A stretch of 64,000 bases of DNA from Neolewinella aurantiaca (GCF_008014675.1 NZ_VOXD01000019.1:1-64000), one strand, 5' to 3'; counted from the first letter of the stretch, positions 16,212 to 25,419 are shown. Numbers and translations: made by a program. The notes: generated by a model from the letters alone, not told the origin.

Positions 16212-17717
16212 CTATGGTTGGTGCTTCTGAATTACGCCTGAAGGCTCGTGTGGGGCTTGCTTTGGTTTCGTGCCCTGTCGGCCAGCTATGATTTCCCAGA
16301 TAAAAAAACCGAACACCAGCACGTACTCTCCGCCTACCAACCAGAGGTCCTCCTGATACGGCTCACCGATATAGCTAACGTACGTAAGCATTATCAGAAA
16401 CGACCACACCAACGGGAACCGCCACCTCGTAAAGCAGCACAGCACGATAGGCACACTCAGGTACCACGGGTGAACCGTTGTGGCGCACAGCAGGTAGAGC
16501 ACAAAGGCCCACAGCCAGCCTACCGGCAGTGATACCCAGTCGCGCCGCCGGTCCAGCAGCGCCAGCAGCAGGATACCTGCTGCGGCCGCCTTCGCCAATG
16601 AAGGGCCGATGGTCGCAATCTGGTTCCAGCCTACCTGCAGGTAACCAATGGCCCGTGCTACGTAGTAGATGCTGGCGTTAAATTCGAACTTCTTCTGGTA
16701 CAACTCCAGGCTGCTCTGAAAGCCGTCCAGAAACCCCGGAGACAAAAGCAGGGGCGCGAAAAAAAGCAGGCAGGCAATGCCAAAGGCCAGAGAGAAAACG
16801 TAAAAGCGTTTACCTGATCTCCACCAGTTCCGGACGGGCCACTCCCACAGTCGGCGGATCAACAGCGGCAGCAGCATCAGTGGCAGCAGCTTACTCGCTA
16901 CCGATGCAGCCATTGCCACCCCGGCCGCAATCCATTTGCTACGTTGCAAAAGGTAGTAAGCCAACAACAGAAAGAAAACCATCGCCCCTTCGAAGTGCAG
17001 GTTCCCCATTATCTCGACGATGATGAGCGGATTCAGGCAGTAGAACAGAAGATTGGTTGGGGATAGCCCCTTCTCCCCTCGGGAGAGTGGAGTCGGCTCA
17101 GCCGGCAAAGTATCCACATTTTTCAGCAAGCCGTGACTTGAAAAACCATTCTTTGCATCCTGCGTGCGCGCCGCTAAAAGCCGCCACAGCAACCACAAAC
17201 TCCCTAGTTCGCACGCGAGCAGAAACAGTTTCATTACCACCGCTGCTCCGTACCAGCTGTCCGGGCTCACCCATACCGCCAAAGTAAATACGCCCTGCGC
17301 TACCGGAGGGTAAATGGTGTAATAATCCGGAGAATTCAGGAGGTCGAACAGCTCCTGGCTAAGGCCGGTCACCTCCTGCCCTTCCGTGAGGTAATGAGCG
17401 GGCAATTCAGCAAAGGGATTATGGCCCGCCGCAATCAGGTGCCCGTCCCAGATGAAGCGGTAAACGTCGTCGCTCAGCAAAGGAAAGCCGAAAACGAGCG
17501 CTACGCGCAAGACGATACCGAGGCCAACCAGCCAACGCAGGTGCGTTTCGTCCGGACGATAAACCAGCGCGAGATATCCGCCAAAAGCAAGAACGAAGGC
17601 ACCGAATAAAGACCAAAAATCTGTCCGGTCCACCCCGTAGCCGAGATAAAACACTCCTACCGCCAACAGCAAACCACCAACTAAAGAAACCGACAACGGT
17701 TTTCCGCTTTTCCACAT
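16212..17717 (-). CDS. Polytopic mannosyltransferase-like glycosyltransferase (GT-C)
   Basis: The 501-residue protein has about eleven transmembrane helices. After the second helix it has LLSDDVYRFIWDGHLIAAG followed by HNPF, the acidic loop typical of polyprenol-phosphate-mannose-dependent transferases (MptA/MptB, PIG-M-like). Such enzymes transfer a sugar from a lipid carrier on the outer face of the membrane. The frame opens at a TTG (17726), but the ATG at 17717 is preferred. A degenerate copy of the dispersed motif lies in a cytoplasmic or loop region (17155-17172). The acceptor is unknown. Confidence 0.75.
   Translation of the reverse strand: MWKSGKPLSVSLVGGLLLAVGVFYLGYGVDRTDFWSLFGAFVLAFGGYLALVYRPDETHLRWLVGLGIVLRVALVFGFPLLSDDVYRFIWDGHLIAAGHNPFAELPAHYLTEGQEVTGLSQELFDLLNSPDYYTIYPPVAQGVFTLAVWVSPDSWYGAAVVMKLFLLACELGSLWLLWRLLAARTQDAKNGFSSHGLLKNVDTLPAEPTPLSRGEKGLSPTNLLFYCLNPLIIVEIMGNLHFEGAMVFFLLLAYYLLQRSKWIAAGVAMAASVASKLLPLMLLPLLIRRLWEWPVRNWWRSGKRFYVFSLAFGIACLLFFAPLLLSPGFLDGFQSSLELYQKKFEFNASIYYVARAIGYLQVGWNQIATIGPSLAKAAAAGILLLALLDRRRDWVSLPVGWLWAFVLYLLCATTVHPWYLSVPIVLCCFTRWRFPLVWSFLIMLTYVSYIGEPYQEDLWLVGGEYVLVFGFFIWEIIAGRQGTKPKQAPHEPSGVIQKHQP
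17155..17172 (+). repeat. Dispersed motif, degenerate with 1-nt insertion
   Basis: GCATCCTGCGTGCGCGCC matches the motif if one T is removed. It lies in a loop of the mannosyltransferase-like gene, encoding AARTQDA. Confidence 0.35.
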
Positions 17718-17840
17718 AAACCGCAAGTTAGTTCATTGGCACTTTCCCGTTGGCGACTTCCCCGATGGAGGCCTTGAAGCCGAGCACATAAGTCGTGAAA
17801 CGACCATCACACATAATTACACAAAACAAACATTTTGCGT

Positions 17841-17848
17841 TAACTTTG
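17841..17848 (+). promoter_or_regulatory. Bacteroidota -7 element, near-leaderless
   Basis: TAACTTTG matches TAnnTTTG exactly and ends 8 bp before the ATG at 17856, so the mRNA of the nuclease-fold/ParA cassette would begin at or within a few bases of its start codon. Confidence 0.6.
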
Positions 17849-17855
17849 CCATTTC

Positions 17856-19094
17856 ATGGCAAAAAAGACCCTAACCGAACGTTTCATCCAAAACAGTGTA
17901 GCCGAAAGGCTGAACAAGGAGTATTACCGCCGTAAACCGGCCTGGGTAACTACCGAGGAGTACACTAAACTAAAACGGGCAGATGTTTTTCTGGCTTTTA
18001 TGCGGGCGCGCAAACGCCCCTACGTGGTGGTTGTGGAGGCGAAGAGCCGAACAACGATCCACCAACTGAAACTAAAGGAAGCCCCCCGGCAAACCAGATG
18101 GGCGGGGCGGGCGATTACCATTGTATTCATCGTTGGCCTTTCGGCCGTTCTCGGTTACCAGTGGTATTTCAACGCCGTCAACACCCTCTTACTGCTGGGG
18201 CTATTTGTTTTGGGTTCCAGCCTTATTTCCGCCGTACTGAGCAAGTTGGAGCTGAGCGCTCTGGGTTCCATTTCGGCCATTGAGCAGCTTGGCCGTTACC
18301 CCGCCAACGAAAAATGGATTGCGGTGGGTGAAGACACCTTCGTCCGGCCCGAGGAGTACAAAACGCTCGTCGACCAGTGCAAGAAAAATGGCCTCGGCCT
18401 CATTGTGGTCGACGCGAAAGGCCGGTTGAAGCGTAAGCTCATTCCTTCTCCTCGCCACACGTTCAATAACTACCTCGGAAATTACAGCAAAGAAAGCAAG
18501 ATCCTTAGTGCGATCGATAAGCCGGCAGATTACGGCCCTACCCCGCCGGAACGGGCCAAACAACGCCGGCAGTTGCTCAACGCAACGGCCTTGCTGGCCG
18601 TGATCGGGCTGTTGGGCCTGGTATCTTACGAAGAGAATTACCGACCGGTTATCCCCGATCCGTTCTCAGAGAGTTACGTCGATTTGGAAAACGCCGAAAT
18701 TGACTCCGTAGCTGTGCCTAAGCCCGCAATGCCAGCAGATACGGGCGCGGCCGCAGGTGCATTGGAGGTTGAAGAACCCGGTCCGGATGCCGAAGACTGC
18801 TCCTCCTTGTCCGTAGAGCGCCGTTCGTTCATTGTTGTCGACGCGCTGCTTAATCCCCGTAATTCTTCAAAGCGCCTGGCCGAGCTTGAAGGAGCAGGTA
18901 TTGCGGGTTTTACGGCCATTCCGACGGATTGCCTCAACAGCTGGCCCGAACCGGGCCGCCACGCGGTCTACCTCGATTCTGTTTTTTCTCACCGGCCCGC
19001 AGCCAAGCGCTACGCCAACGCCCACCGGGATCGGCTGAACAAAGCGGGGATAGACTTCCGTTACGGCAAGGTCGTCAAAATACGGCCGCGTTAG
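17856..19094 (+). CDS. Membrane protein with split PD-(D/E)XK-like nuclease fold and SPOR-like tail
   Basis: 412 residues. RADVFLAF (D43) and VVVVEAKSR (E61-x-K63) resemble the active-site strands of PD-(D/E)XK nucleases. A transmembrane hairpin (about 84-101 and 105-128) follows, then AIEQLGRY, matching the QxxxY motif (Q144, Y148) of RecB-like members, and GLGLIVVDAKGR. A third helix (about 241-257) leads to an acidic, Pro/Ala-rich linker and a C-terminal domain (about 324-408) reminiscent of SPOR peptidoglycan-binding domains. The linker TGAAAGALE is encoded by an exact dispersed motif. It is followed by parA (97 bp gap) and an RHH gene. Nuclease and SPOR assignments are by eye and unproven. 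Confidence 0.6.
   Translation: MAKKTLTERFIQNSVAERLNKEYYRRKPAWVTTEEYTKLKRADVFLAFMRARKRPYVVVVEAKSRTTIHQLKLKEAPRQTRWAGRAITIVFIVGLSAVLGYQWYFNAVNTLLLLGLFVLGSSLISAVLSKLELSALGSISAIEQLGRYPANEKWIAVGEDTFVRPEEYKTLVDQCKKNGLGLIVVDAKGRLKRKLIPSPRHTFNNYLGNYSKESKILSAIDKPADYGPTPPERAKQRRQLLNATALLAVIGLLGLVSYEENYRPVIPDPFSESYVDLENAEIDSVAVPKPAMPADTGAAAGALEVEEPGPDAEDCSSLSVERRSFIVVDALLNPRNSSKRLAELEGAGIAGFTAIPTDCLNSWPEPGRHAVYLDSVFSHRPAAKRYANAHRDRLNKAGIDFRYGKVVKIRPR
18744..18760 (-). repeat. Dispersed 17-bp motif, exact
   Basis: GGCGCGGCCGCAGGTGC, then ATTGGAGGTT. It encodes GAAAGALE in the interdomain linker. Confidence 0.8.
18744..18773 (-). repeat. Extended form of the dispersed motif
   Basis: The 17-bp core is followed by six bases and then GGTTG. 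The same (G)GTT(G) downstream is seen at most other copies, for example near 25.6, 40.2 and 56.3 kb, suggesting the element is about 30 bp long. Confidence 0.5.
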
Positions 19095-19161
19095 CAGGCC
19101 GGTTTTACGGATGTTTATCGGTAAAGTCTCTCACAGAGACACGCTCTAAAAAACTAATTCC

Positions 19162-19168
19162 TACCTTG
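19162..19168 (+). promoter_or_regulatory. Weak -7-like element upstream of parA
   Basis: TACCTTG 23 bp before the parA ATG resembles TAnnTTTG lacking one T. It could give parA its own promoter in addition to read-through from the upstream gene. Confidence 0.4.
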
Positions 19169-19191
19169 CGCCCAAACTGAGCCTGAACCTT

Positions 19192-19989
19192 ATGGCAACT
19201 GTAATAAGCTTACTGAATCACAAAGGCGGCGTCGGCAAAACGACGAGCGCCATCAATATTGGAGCCGGACTTGTCGAATTGGGCAAGCGCGTCCTCCTCG
19301 TCGATCTTGACCCGCAGGCAAACCTTTCGCTCTCGTTGGGGATTCCCCGGCAGCAGGTCACCATTTACGAAAGCCTGATGGGCGAGAGCGACCTCGCCCC
19401 CTTCTCCGTCCGGGAAGGTTTTGATGTAATCACCTCCAGCCTGGATCTTTCCAGCGCAGAGATGGAACTGGTCAACGAAGCCGGCCGGGAGTACATCCTG
19501 CGGGAACTCTTTGACGGAGTAGACGACGATTACGACTTCATCATCATCGACTGTCCGCCAAGCCTCGGCCTCCTCACGCTGAATGCCCTTACCAGCAGCC
19601 AGCAGGTAATCATTCCGCTTCAAACCGAATTCCTGGCACTGCAGGGTTTGGCCAAGATCAAGCAGGTGATCCAGAAGGTGAAGCTTCGTCTCAACAAAGA
19701 GCTCCACATCAGCGGCGTACTCGCTACGATGTACGACCACCGCAAGGTACTGAACCGCGATGTGGTGGAGACCATCCAGAAGTATTTCGGCCCGCTGTTG
19801 TTCGAGACCTACATCCGCGACAATGTCGCGCTGGCGGAGGCTCCGGCCAGCCGCCAGGACATCTTTGGGTACGCCCGCTCCAGTAACGGCGCAAAAGATT
19901 ATCTTGCCGTGAGTAAAGAAATTCTCGAGCGTACGGCAAACCCAATTCACTTGCGGGAACGTTCCGATAAGAGCAAGACCACCAAATAA
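19192..19989 (+). CDS. ParA-family ATPase
   Basis: The 265-residue deviant-Walker ATPase has HKGGVGKTT (signature lysine) near residue 10, the VDLDPQAN switch, and the Walker B segment DFIIIDCPP. Such ATPases bind DNA nonspecifically as ATP dimers and position chromosomes, plasmids or protein complexes. It is 11 bp upstream of an RHH-domain gene, the usual ParA plus small DNA-binding-partner layout, and follows a membrane protein with nuclease-like and SPOR-like features. It may be the chromosomal soj/parA or a specialised positioning ATPase; no parB of the classical type is in the window. Confidence 0.93.
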   Translation: MATVISLLNHKGGVGKTTSAINIGAGLVELGKRVLLVDLDPQANLSLSLGIPRQQVTIYESLMGESDLAPFSVREGFDVITSSLDLSSAEMELVNEAGREYILRELFDGVDDDYDFIIIDCPPSLGLLTLNALTSSQQVIIPLQTEFLALQGLAKIKQVIQKVKLRLNKELHISGVLATMYDHRKVLNRDVVETIQKYFGPLLFETYIRDNVALAEAPASRQDIFGYARSSNGAKDYLAVSKEILERTANPIHLRERSDKSKTTK

Positions 19990-20000
19990 ACCCGCTAGCT

Positions 20001-20507
20001 ATGGCTAAAAAGCGCTTCACCGACGATCTATCCGGCCTTTTCGAAGAGCCCGACCACACTCCGGAAACAACCCGGGCTGAGGCCGCATCCGTCCGTGCAT
20101 CCGAGCCTGCAGCACCCGATGAAAAAGAGGAACGTGTAGAAGTAGACGTACCGACAAAGACCTCTAAGGCCCGTCGTAAACTGTCCAGCAAAGGATTTAC
20201 CGCCGACCTTGACGCCTTCCTGAGCGAAGGCTTTGAGCGGGAATCCACCGCCCCTTCAACTTCCTCTGCACCTGCGCCTGCGCCCCGAAAATCGCGCCGC
20301 CGCAAAACTGGCCTTGACCTCCTGATCCGCTCCACCGTGGAAGATGAAGACCGTACCCCTCGCGGCGCTAAAGCGCCCGACACCAAACGGGTAACCCTCA
20401 TTTTCAACAAGGAACACCTCGCCACGCTGAAGGAACAAGCCCGAAAGCGAGGGATGTACCTCAAAGATGTGGTGCAGGAAATGGTAGAGGGCTATTTGGA
20501 AGAGTAA
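20001..20507 (+). CDS. Ribbon-helix-helix DNA-binding partner of ParA
   Basis: The 168-residue protein has a disordered, charged N-terminal two-thirds and a C-terminal RHH domain (about 129-168: KRVTLIFNKEHLATLKEQAR then GMYLKDVVQEMVEGYL). Two short copies of an FTxDLxxxF motif occur at about 5-14 (RFTDDLSGLF) and 65-74 (GFTADLDAFL), and KTGLDLLIR near 102 may be a third. These short linear motifs could contact ParA. The Ala/Pro linker APAPAPRK is encoded by the dispersed 17-bp motif. The pair resembles ParA/ParB-like RHH partition modules, but no parS-like array was seen. Confidence 0.75.
   Translation: MAKKRFTDDLSGLFEEPDHTPETTRAEAASVRASEPAAPDEKEERVEVDVPTKTSKARRKLSSKGFTADLDAFLSEGFERESTAPSTSSAPAPAPRKSRRRKTGLDLLIRSTVEDEDRTPRGAKAPDTKRVTLIFNKEHLATLKEQARKRGMYLKDVVQEMVEGYLEE
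20268..20284 (+). repeat. Dispersed 17-bp motif, one mismatch
   Basis: GCACCTGCGCCTGCGCC. It encodes APAPAP in the disordered linker of the RHH protein. Confidence 0.6.
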
Positions 20508-20798
20508 TTCCCATGACCTACACTAAGCCTGACGATATTTTCCATCGGTGAGCCCCTCCCGCATGCTCTCTGCAAGCCCTGTCTTCAATTAGAAGATTGG
20601 TCGTTTCCGGTAAGCTGCCAGAACCGCCGGGCCGAGTGTCGCCCCAACAACATCCCGCACGATAAGCAAAAGAAAGTTTTAACTTTTGCGGACTCTCTTT
20701 ACGCACCACATAACCTTCCCCGCATCTTTCCGTTATATTAGGACCGAAATCGTTGTTTTAGCCCTCAGAACAACGCCTTCCGGCTAAACTATCCCAAG

Positions 20799-23700
20799 AT
20801 GCGTCTATCCCTTTACCTACTGATTTCTTTTTTCGGCGCCGGTTTATTTGCTCAGACCTCCCAGGTGGAGTTTGGCAAAAACCGCGTGCAGTACCACAAA
20901 GATTTTGATAGTTGGGAGCAATACGAATCGGACAACTTCATCACCTATTGGTACGGTGAAGGCCGCGATCTGGGCCAGTCAGTGGTGCAAATGGCCGAGT
21001 ATGACTTCGGCTACATCCAGAAAATGCTGGAGCACCGGATGAACGAAAAGGTACAACTGATCGTGTACCGCGACGTGACGGACCTGAAGCAGAGCAATAT
21101 TGGCAGCGAAGAAGTTTTCACCCTGCCGGGCAATCAAAACCTGGGCCGCAGTACGAGTTACATCTCAGCGACCCAAACCAAGTTCCTTGGCAACAAAGCC
21201 TTCGTTTATTTCAATGGTGATCATTCTGATCTCCGCCGGCAGGTCCGCGAGGCGATGGCCAGCGTTTACATTGAGCACATGCTTTACGGCTCTTCGGTGC
21301 AGGAGGTTGTTCAGAATGCCGTGTTGCTGAACCTTCCCCCATGGTTTAAGGACGGCCTGGTCGGCTACCTCGGGGAAGACTGGAATACGACCAACGACGA
21401 CCAGCTGCGTCAGCTTATGAACAGCGGAGAGTTTGAAAACTTCAAAGAGCTCGCAGCCGTTTACCCCCGCCTGGCGGGTCATTCGTTTTGGAACTACGTA
21501 GCCGAGAATTTCGGCAAACCGACGGTTTCCAACCTGCTTTACCTTACCCGCATCAACCGGTCGGTGGAAAACGGTTTCCTGTACGTACTGGGCAGCAACT
21601 ACGACAACATCCTGTTCAACTGGGGCGAATACTACCGGACCCGCTACGCCGAAGAGGCCGCCGGACGGGCGCTGCCGACGGGTGAAGAGGTTGCCATCAA
21701 GAACAAGCGTCGCCTGCCGGTAACACAGCTAAAAATCAGCCCCGACGGAACGCGCATTGCTTACGTCCTCAACGAGATTGGCCGTTACAAAGTCTACCTG
21801 CAAAACTTGCAAACCGGCGAACGTGAAGTGGTGGCCAAGGGAGGCCAACGCAACCTGCTGCAAGCGACAGACTACAATTACCCCCTTCTCGACTTTTCGC
21901 CCAGCAATCAGGAATTAGCTATCCTGTACGAATTCCGCGATAAGCCCAAACTCTTACTCAAAGACCTGAATTCAGGAGAAGAAGTGACAGAGGAGCTCAC
22001 GACTGTTTTCGACCGGGTATTCAGTATGGCTTATCAGGACCCCGGCAATATGATTCTTTCAGCTTCGGCGAAGGGCCAAACCGACCTCTACTACTATACC
22101 CCTAACGTTCAGCAGGTCCGCCAAATCACCAATGACTTCTGGGATGACCTGGACGCCACGCCCGTGAATATCCGGGGAAGAAGAGGTGTCGTCTTTGCCA
22201 GTAACCGTATCGACACAAAGCTCTCTCCGGCACGGTTAGATACTATCCTCCCGATCCGTGATTATGATTTGTACTACTACGACCTGGAGGGCAAGCCCGG
22301 AGAGCTCGTCCAGATTTCTGATACTCCGCTCGGCAACGAGCGCCAGCCCGTACCAATCGACGGAGATCACTTCAGCTTCCTGTCCGATGTTAGCGGCGTA
22401 GTGAACCGCTACCAGGCACACCTCGAAAATTACCTGGACCATTACGAGCAAACCATTTACCTCTCTACGGGAGACGAGGTTACCCTCCATGCCGACAGTA
22501 CGCTGGAAAGCCTGGACACCACTCTGATTGATTCGGTAGTCGTGTTTCCGGTCATCAAGGAACGCGCAGTGGTAGAAGCCGTGACTAATGGCAACAGCAA
22601 CATCGACATGCAGGACGCCAGCGGTAAACTTCCCCTCGGGGTCTCGCTCTACCTGGCCGATGACAATTTGGCGGTAAGAACCTTTACTTTCGACACGACA
22701 CTCAACGTTTCCGTAGTGCCCACAAATTTCCGGGTACGGAGTTATCAGATTACCGGGCAGAAGGTACCGGTGTTTACCCGTCCGGGTAGTACAGCAACCG
22801 GTGGTTTGATTGCTCCCAATAAAGCCAACCCCGCCGAACCCGTCAGCCCCGCCGACGAAGACGCCTATACTTTCCAGACCCGTTTTGAAGACTTCGTCGA
22901 TCCGCCGCGGCCTGAGTTGGAAAACATTCTCCTGCGGGACCCTGATACCGAAGACACCGAGATCCGGCCAGCCGGACCGGATACTACCGGCACCCGCCCT
23001 AACCTGACGGTGGTAACAAAAGACCCCAGGATACGCCGGCGTACACCATCTAAAGGCATCCTCAGGGGGGAGAGACCTATTCCGGAACTGAACCGGACCT
23101 ATAAATTCATCCGGGGCCGGATCAAGCCATACCGCCTGACCTTCCGGGTTAACTACGTAAAAACGGAAGCGGACAACGATCCGCTCTTTGCTGGCCTCAA
23201 CAACTTCTCGGCCAACCCAACCGGTTACACCCGTCAGCCGCTGGGTATCCTGTTCAAAGGGAATATTCTGGACCTTTTTGAGGATTACACCATTGAGGGC
23301 GGCCTGCGCGTACCGACCAGTTTCAACGGCACCGAATACTTCCTGACCGCCGCAAACCGCAAAAACAGACTGGATAAGATTGTTTCGGTGTACCGCCGTA
23401 ACCGGCGGCTGGAGTCCGGCTTTTACGATGTTCTGCGCCCAAACGCTCCGCGTTTGGTGGAAGAAAACACCCTGCTGGCCCAGTACGGGGTTCGTTACCC
23501 GCTCGACGTTTTCCGTTCCCTGCGGGCAACCGCTACCGTCCGCCGGGACCGGGTACAGACTCTCCCGACCGAACTAGCCGCCCTGCAGACCAGTCCGGAA
23601 AGTCAGGCGCGCGTAGGCGCGAAGTTGGAATACGTCTTCGACAACACCCTCAACCTGGCGACCAATTTACGGATGGGGACGCGGTATAAAGTGTACGCTG

Positions 23701-24392
23701 ACTTCTACAAAAGCTTCAACATCAGTTTCAGTTCCGGAGGGGAAGAAACCGGTTTCGAACCGGGTTTTCTGGGTATAGCAGGCTTCGATGTCAGACATTA
23801 CCAAAGGCTCGACAAGCGTAGCATTCTCGCTGTACGCCTGGCCGGCTCGACCAATTTCGGTCAGCAAAAGTTACTCTACTACCTCGGCGGAGCCGACAAC
23901 AGCCTCCTCAACACCTTCAACGAAGGCATCCCCACACCAACCACAGGCAATTTCGTTTTCCAGGATCTGGCTAATCCCCTTCGTGGGTTCGACGTCAACA
24001 TCCGTAACGGAGGCACTTATTTGCTGAGCAACGCCGAGCTCCGGATTCCGGTGTTCAACTACCTCTTCCGTAATCTCCGCTCTAAGTTGCTGCGCGACTT
24101 TCAGGTCGTCTCGTTTTTTGACATAGGGACTGCGTGGTCAGGCAACGATCCCTTCGATGAAGACAATCCCGTTAACATCACGACTTACCCGGACCCCAAC
24201 ACCATCGGTGCGGGTACAGTTCCCGTTACCGTACGGGTACGGCGCTTCCGCGACCCTATCATATACGGTTACGGTTTCGGAGCACGGACTACTGTCTTCG
24301 GTTACTTCGTCCGGGCAGACTACGCCTGGGGCGTAGAAACCGGCATCCGGGGAGAAGGGAAATTACACCTCAGTTTGGGGATGGATTTCTAA
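20799..24392 (+). CDS. Large outer-membrane protein: peptidase_MA-like, PD40 propeller and beta-barrel
   Basis: The 1197-residue protein has a signal peptide (to FAQ at about 20). Residues about 30-290 resemble a gluzincin-type (peptidase MA-like) domain, but the expected HEXXH is absent (REAMASVYIEHML lies there). A PD40/TolB-like beta-propeller spans about 300-560 (KISPDGTRIAYV, LDFSPSNQELAIL, VFASNRIDTK). A Pro/Thr-rich linker leads to a C-terminal barrel (about 780-1197) of Omp85/BamA-like character with GNFVFQDLANPLRGF and a final LHLSLGMDF. The last 23 bp overlap the convergent DUF3089 gene. It is probably a surface-exposed or assembly-related protein; substrate unknown. Confidence 0.75.
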   Translation: MRLSLYLLISFFGAGLFAQTSQVEFGKNRVQYHKDFDSWEQYESDNFITYWYGEGRDLGQSVVQMAEYDFGYIQKMLEHRMNEKVQLIVYRDVTDLKQSNIGSEEVFTLPGNQNLGRSTSYISATQTKFLGNKAFVYFNGDHSDLRRQVREAMASVYIEHMLYGSSVQEVVQNAVLLNLPPWFKDGLVGYLGEDWNTTNDDQLRQLMNSGEFENFKELAAVYPRLAGHSFWNYVAENFGKPTVSNLLYLTRINRSVENGFLYVLGSNYDNILFNWGEYYRTRYAEEAAGRALPTGEEVAIKNKRRLPVTQLKISPDGTRIAYVLNEIGRYKVYLQNLQTGEREVVAKGGQRNLLQATDYNYPLLDFSPSNQELAILYEFRDKPKLLLKDLNSGEEVTEELTTVFDRVFSMAYQDPGNMILSASAKGQTDLYYYTPNVQQVRQITNDFWDDLDATPVNIRGRRGVVFASNRIDTKLSPARLDTILPIRDYDLYYYDLEGKPGELVQISDTPLGNERQPVPIDGDHFSFLSDVSGVVNRYQAHLENYLDHYEQTIYLSTGDEVTLHADSTLESLDTTLIDSVVVFPVIKERAVVEAVTNGNSNIDMQDASGKLPLGVSLYLADDNLAVRTFTFDTTLNVSVVPTNFRVRSYQITGQKVPVFTRPGSTATGGLIAPNKANPAEPVSPADEDAYTFQTRFEDFVDPPRPELENILLRDPDTEDTEIRPAGPDTTGTRPNLTVVTKDPRIRRRTPSKGILRGERPIPELNRTYKFIRGRIKPYRLTFRVNYVKTEADNDPLFAGLNNFSANPTGYTRQPLGILFKGNILDLFEDYTIEGGLRVPTSFNGTEYFLTAANRKNRLDKIVSVYRRNRRLESGFYDVLRPNAPRLVEENTLLAQYGVRYPLDVFRSLRATATVRRDRVQTLPTELAALQTSPESQARVGAKLEYVFDNTLNLATNLRMGTRYKVYADFYKSFNISFSSGGEETGFEPGFLGIAGFDVRHYQRLDKRSILAVRLAGSTNFGQQKLLYYLGGADNSLLNTFNEGIPTPTTGNFVFQDLANPLRGFDVNIRNGGTYLLSNAELRIPVFNYLFRNLRSKLLRDFQVVSFFDIGTAWSGNDPFDEDNPVNITTYPDPNTIGAGTVPVTVRVRRFRDPIIYGYGFGARTTVFGYFVRADYAWGVETGIRGEGKLHLSLGMDF

Positions 24393-25404
24393 ATGCTTCC
24401 GCACGTTCCACAGCATTCTCCCGTACGTTCACCCAGAAGAGATTGTAGTCGGCGATGTGGTAATTCTTTGTAGTAAAGAAGATATCGCCAAAAAACGAAG
24501 GTTTGTTGGTCACCAGTATGCCGCCTCGCCGTTGGGCCCAGACCAATTCCGGAATCGGCCCCTTATCGTAATTCTGCAGTACGCCTCCATTATTGAGGCT
24601 GGCGGGAGCACGGGTTTCTCCGGTCGTCCAGCTCAGCGGATTTACGACAGCGATGTTGCTTACCGTATCACGATAACCGGGCTTTGCTTCGATATCTTCA
24701 CGGTAGGTGCGCCAGCTCACGAAACAGCCCGTTTGGACAGCATCTTCGCAGACGGGAATAGTAGCGTAAGCATCGGCCGAGACGGGCATCCCTACCAAGT
24801 AAGCAGCGACCAAACGACCCCCTAGCTTTTTTCCGTCGAACCGGTCAGACAAGAGCCTTTTGGCGTGGGTAGTTCCCTGACTATGGCTCGCGATGATGAT
24901 GGGCCGGTCACCGTTCCACGTTTCGATGAAATAATCGAACGCGTTCAGGATATCGGCATAAGCGGTATCGAGGGCCCTCTTGCTAACGGATCGTCCTTCG
25001 GGGTAATACACCGCAAGGTTGGCCTGACGGTACCTCGGAGCGAAGACCCGGCCGGCGGCGTTGAAGATCGACGCCTGGTTCAGGATAGTCGATTCATCTA
25101 CGGCCTCGTTCAGCTTTTCATCGGCGAGGTTAGCGTTCCAAAGATCGTTGCCGGTTACCGCTTTGCGGTAGATGGTGGGGTGAAGAAAGAAAACATCGGC
25201 TGTCGCCGTAGATTGCTTGTCGGCCAATTCATTCCCCGGGGTCCGGTCGGCTTCGTCCTGAGCGAAGGGAGTTGCGGCCCAGTTTTCGGGCAGGCTGTAA
25301 TCCGGTGCCTCCGGCACCGGGAAGAGGTTTCCTTTGGGTAATGAAGGTTTGTTTCCGCATGCAACAAAGAGAAGCAGGGGAAGAACTAAAATTACGCTAC
25401 GCAT
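24370..25404 (-). CDS. DUF3089 alpha/beta-hydrolase lipoprotein
   Basis: The 344-residue protein begins MRSVILVLPLLLFVACGN, a lipobox with Cys at about 16, so it is a predicted lipoprotein. DUF3089 features are DVFFLHPTIY, the nucleophile elbow IIASHSQGTTH, and the late acidic and histidine segments near NYHIADYNLFW. It is probably a serine hydrolase of the alpha/beta fold with unknown substrate. Its 3' end overlaps the convergent PD40-barrel gene by 23 bp. A 24-codon small frame lies 15 bp upstream. Confidence 0.88.
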   Translation of the reverse strand: MRSVILVLPLLLFVACGNKPSLPKGNLFPVPEAPDYSLPENWAATPFAQDEADRTPGNELADKQSTATADVFFLHPTIYRKAVTGNDLWNANLADEKLNEAVDESTILNQASIFNAAGRVFAPRYRQANLAVYYPEGRSVSKRALDTAYADILNAFDYFIETWNGDRPIIIASHSQGTTHAKRLLSDRFDGKKLGGRLVAAYLVGMPVSADAYATIPVCEDAVQTGCFVSWRTYREDIEAKPGYRDTVSNIAVVNPLSWTTGETRAPASLNNGGVLQNYDKGPIPELVWAQRRGGILVTNKPSFFGDIFFTTKNYHIADYNLFWVNVRENAVERAEAFRNPSPN

Positions 25405-25419
25405 CGTGGGGCGGAGTTT

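Noticed and set aside
19192-20507. parS-like centromere sites near parA
   Set aside because: No clear palindromic 14-16 bp parS array was seen. The dispersed 17-bp motif occurs in the RHH gene but is spread along the whole window.
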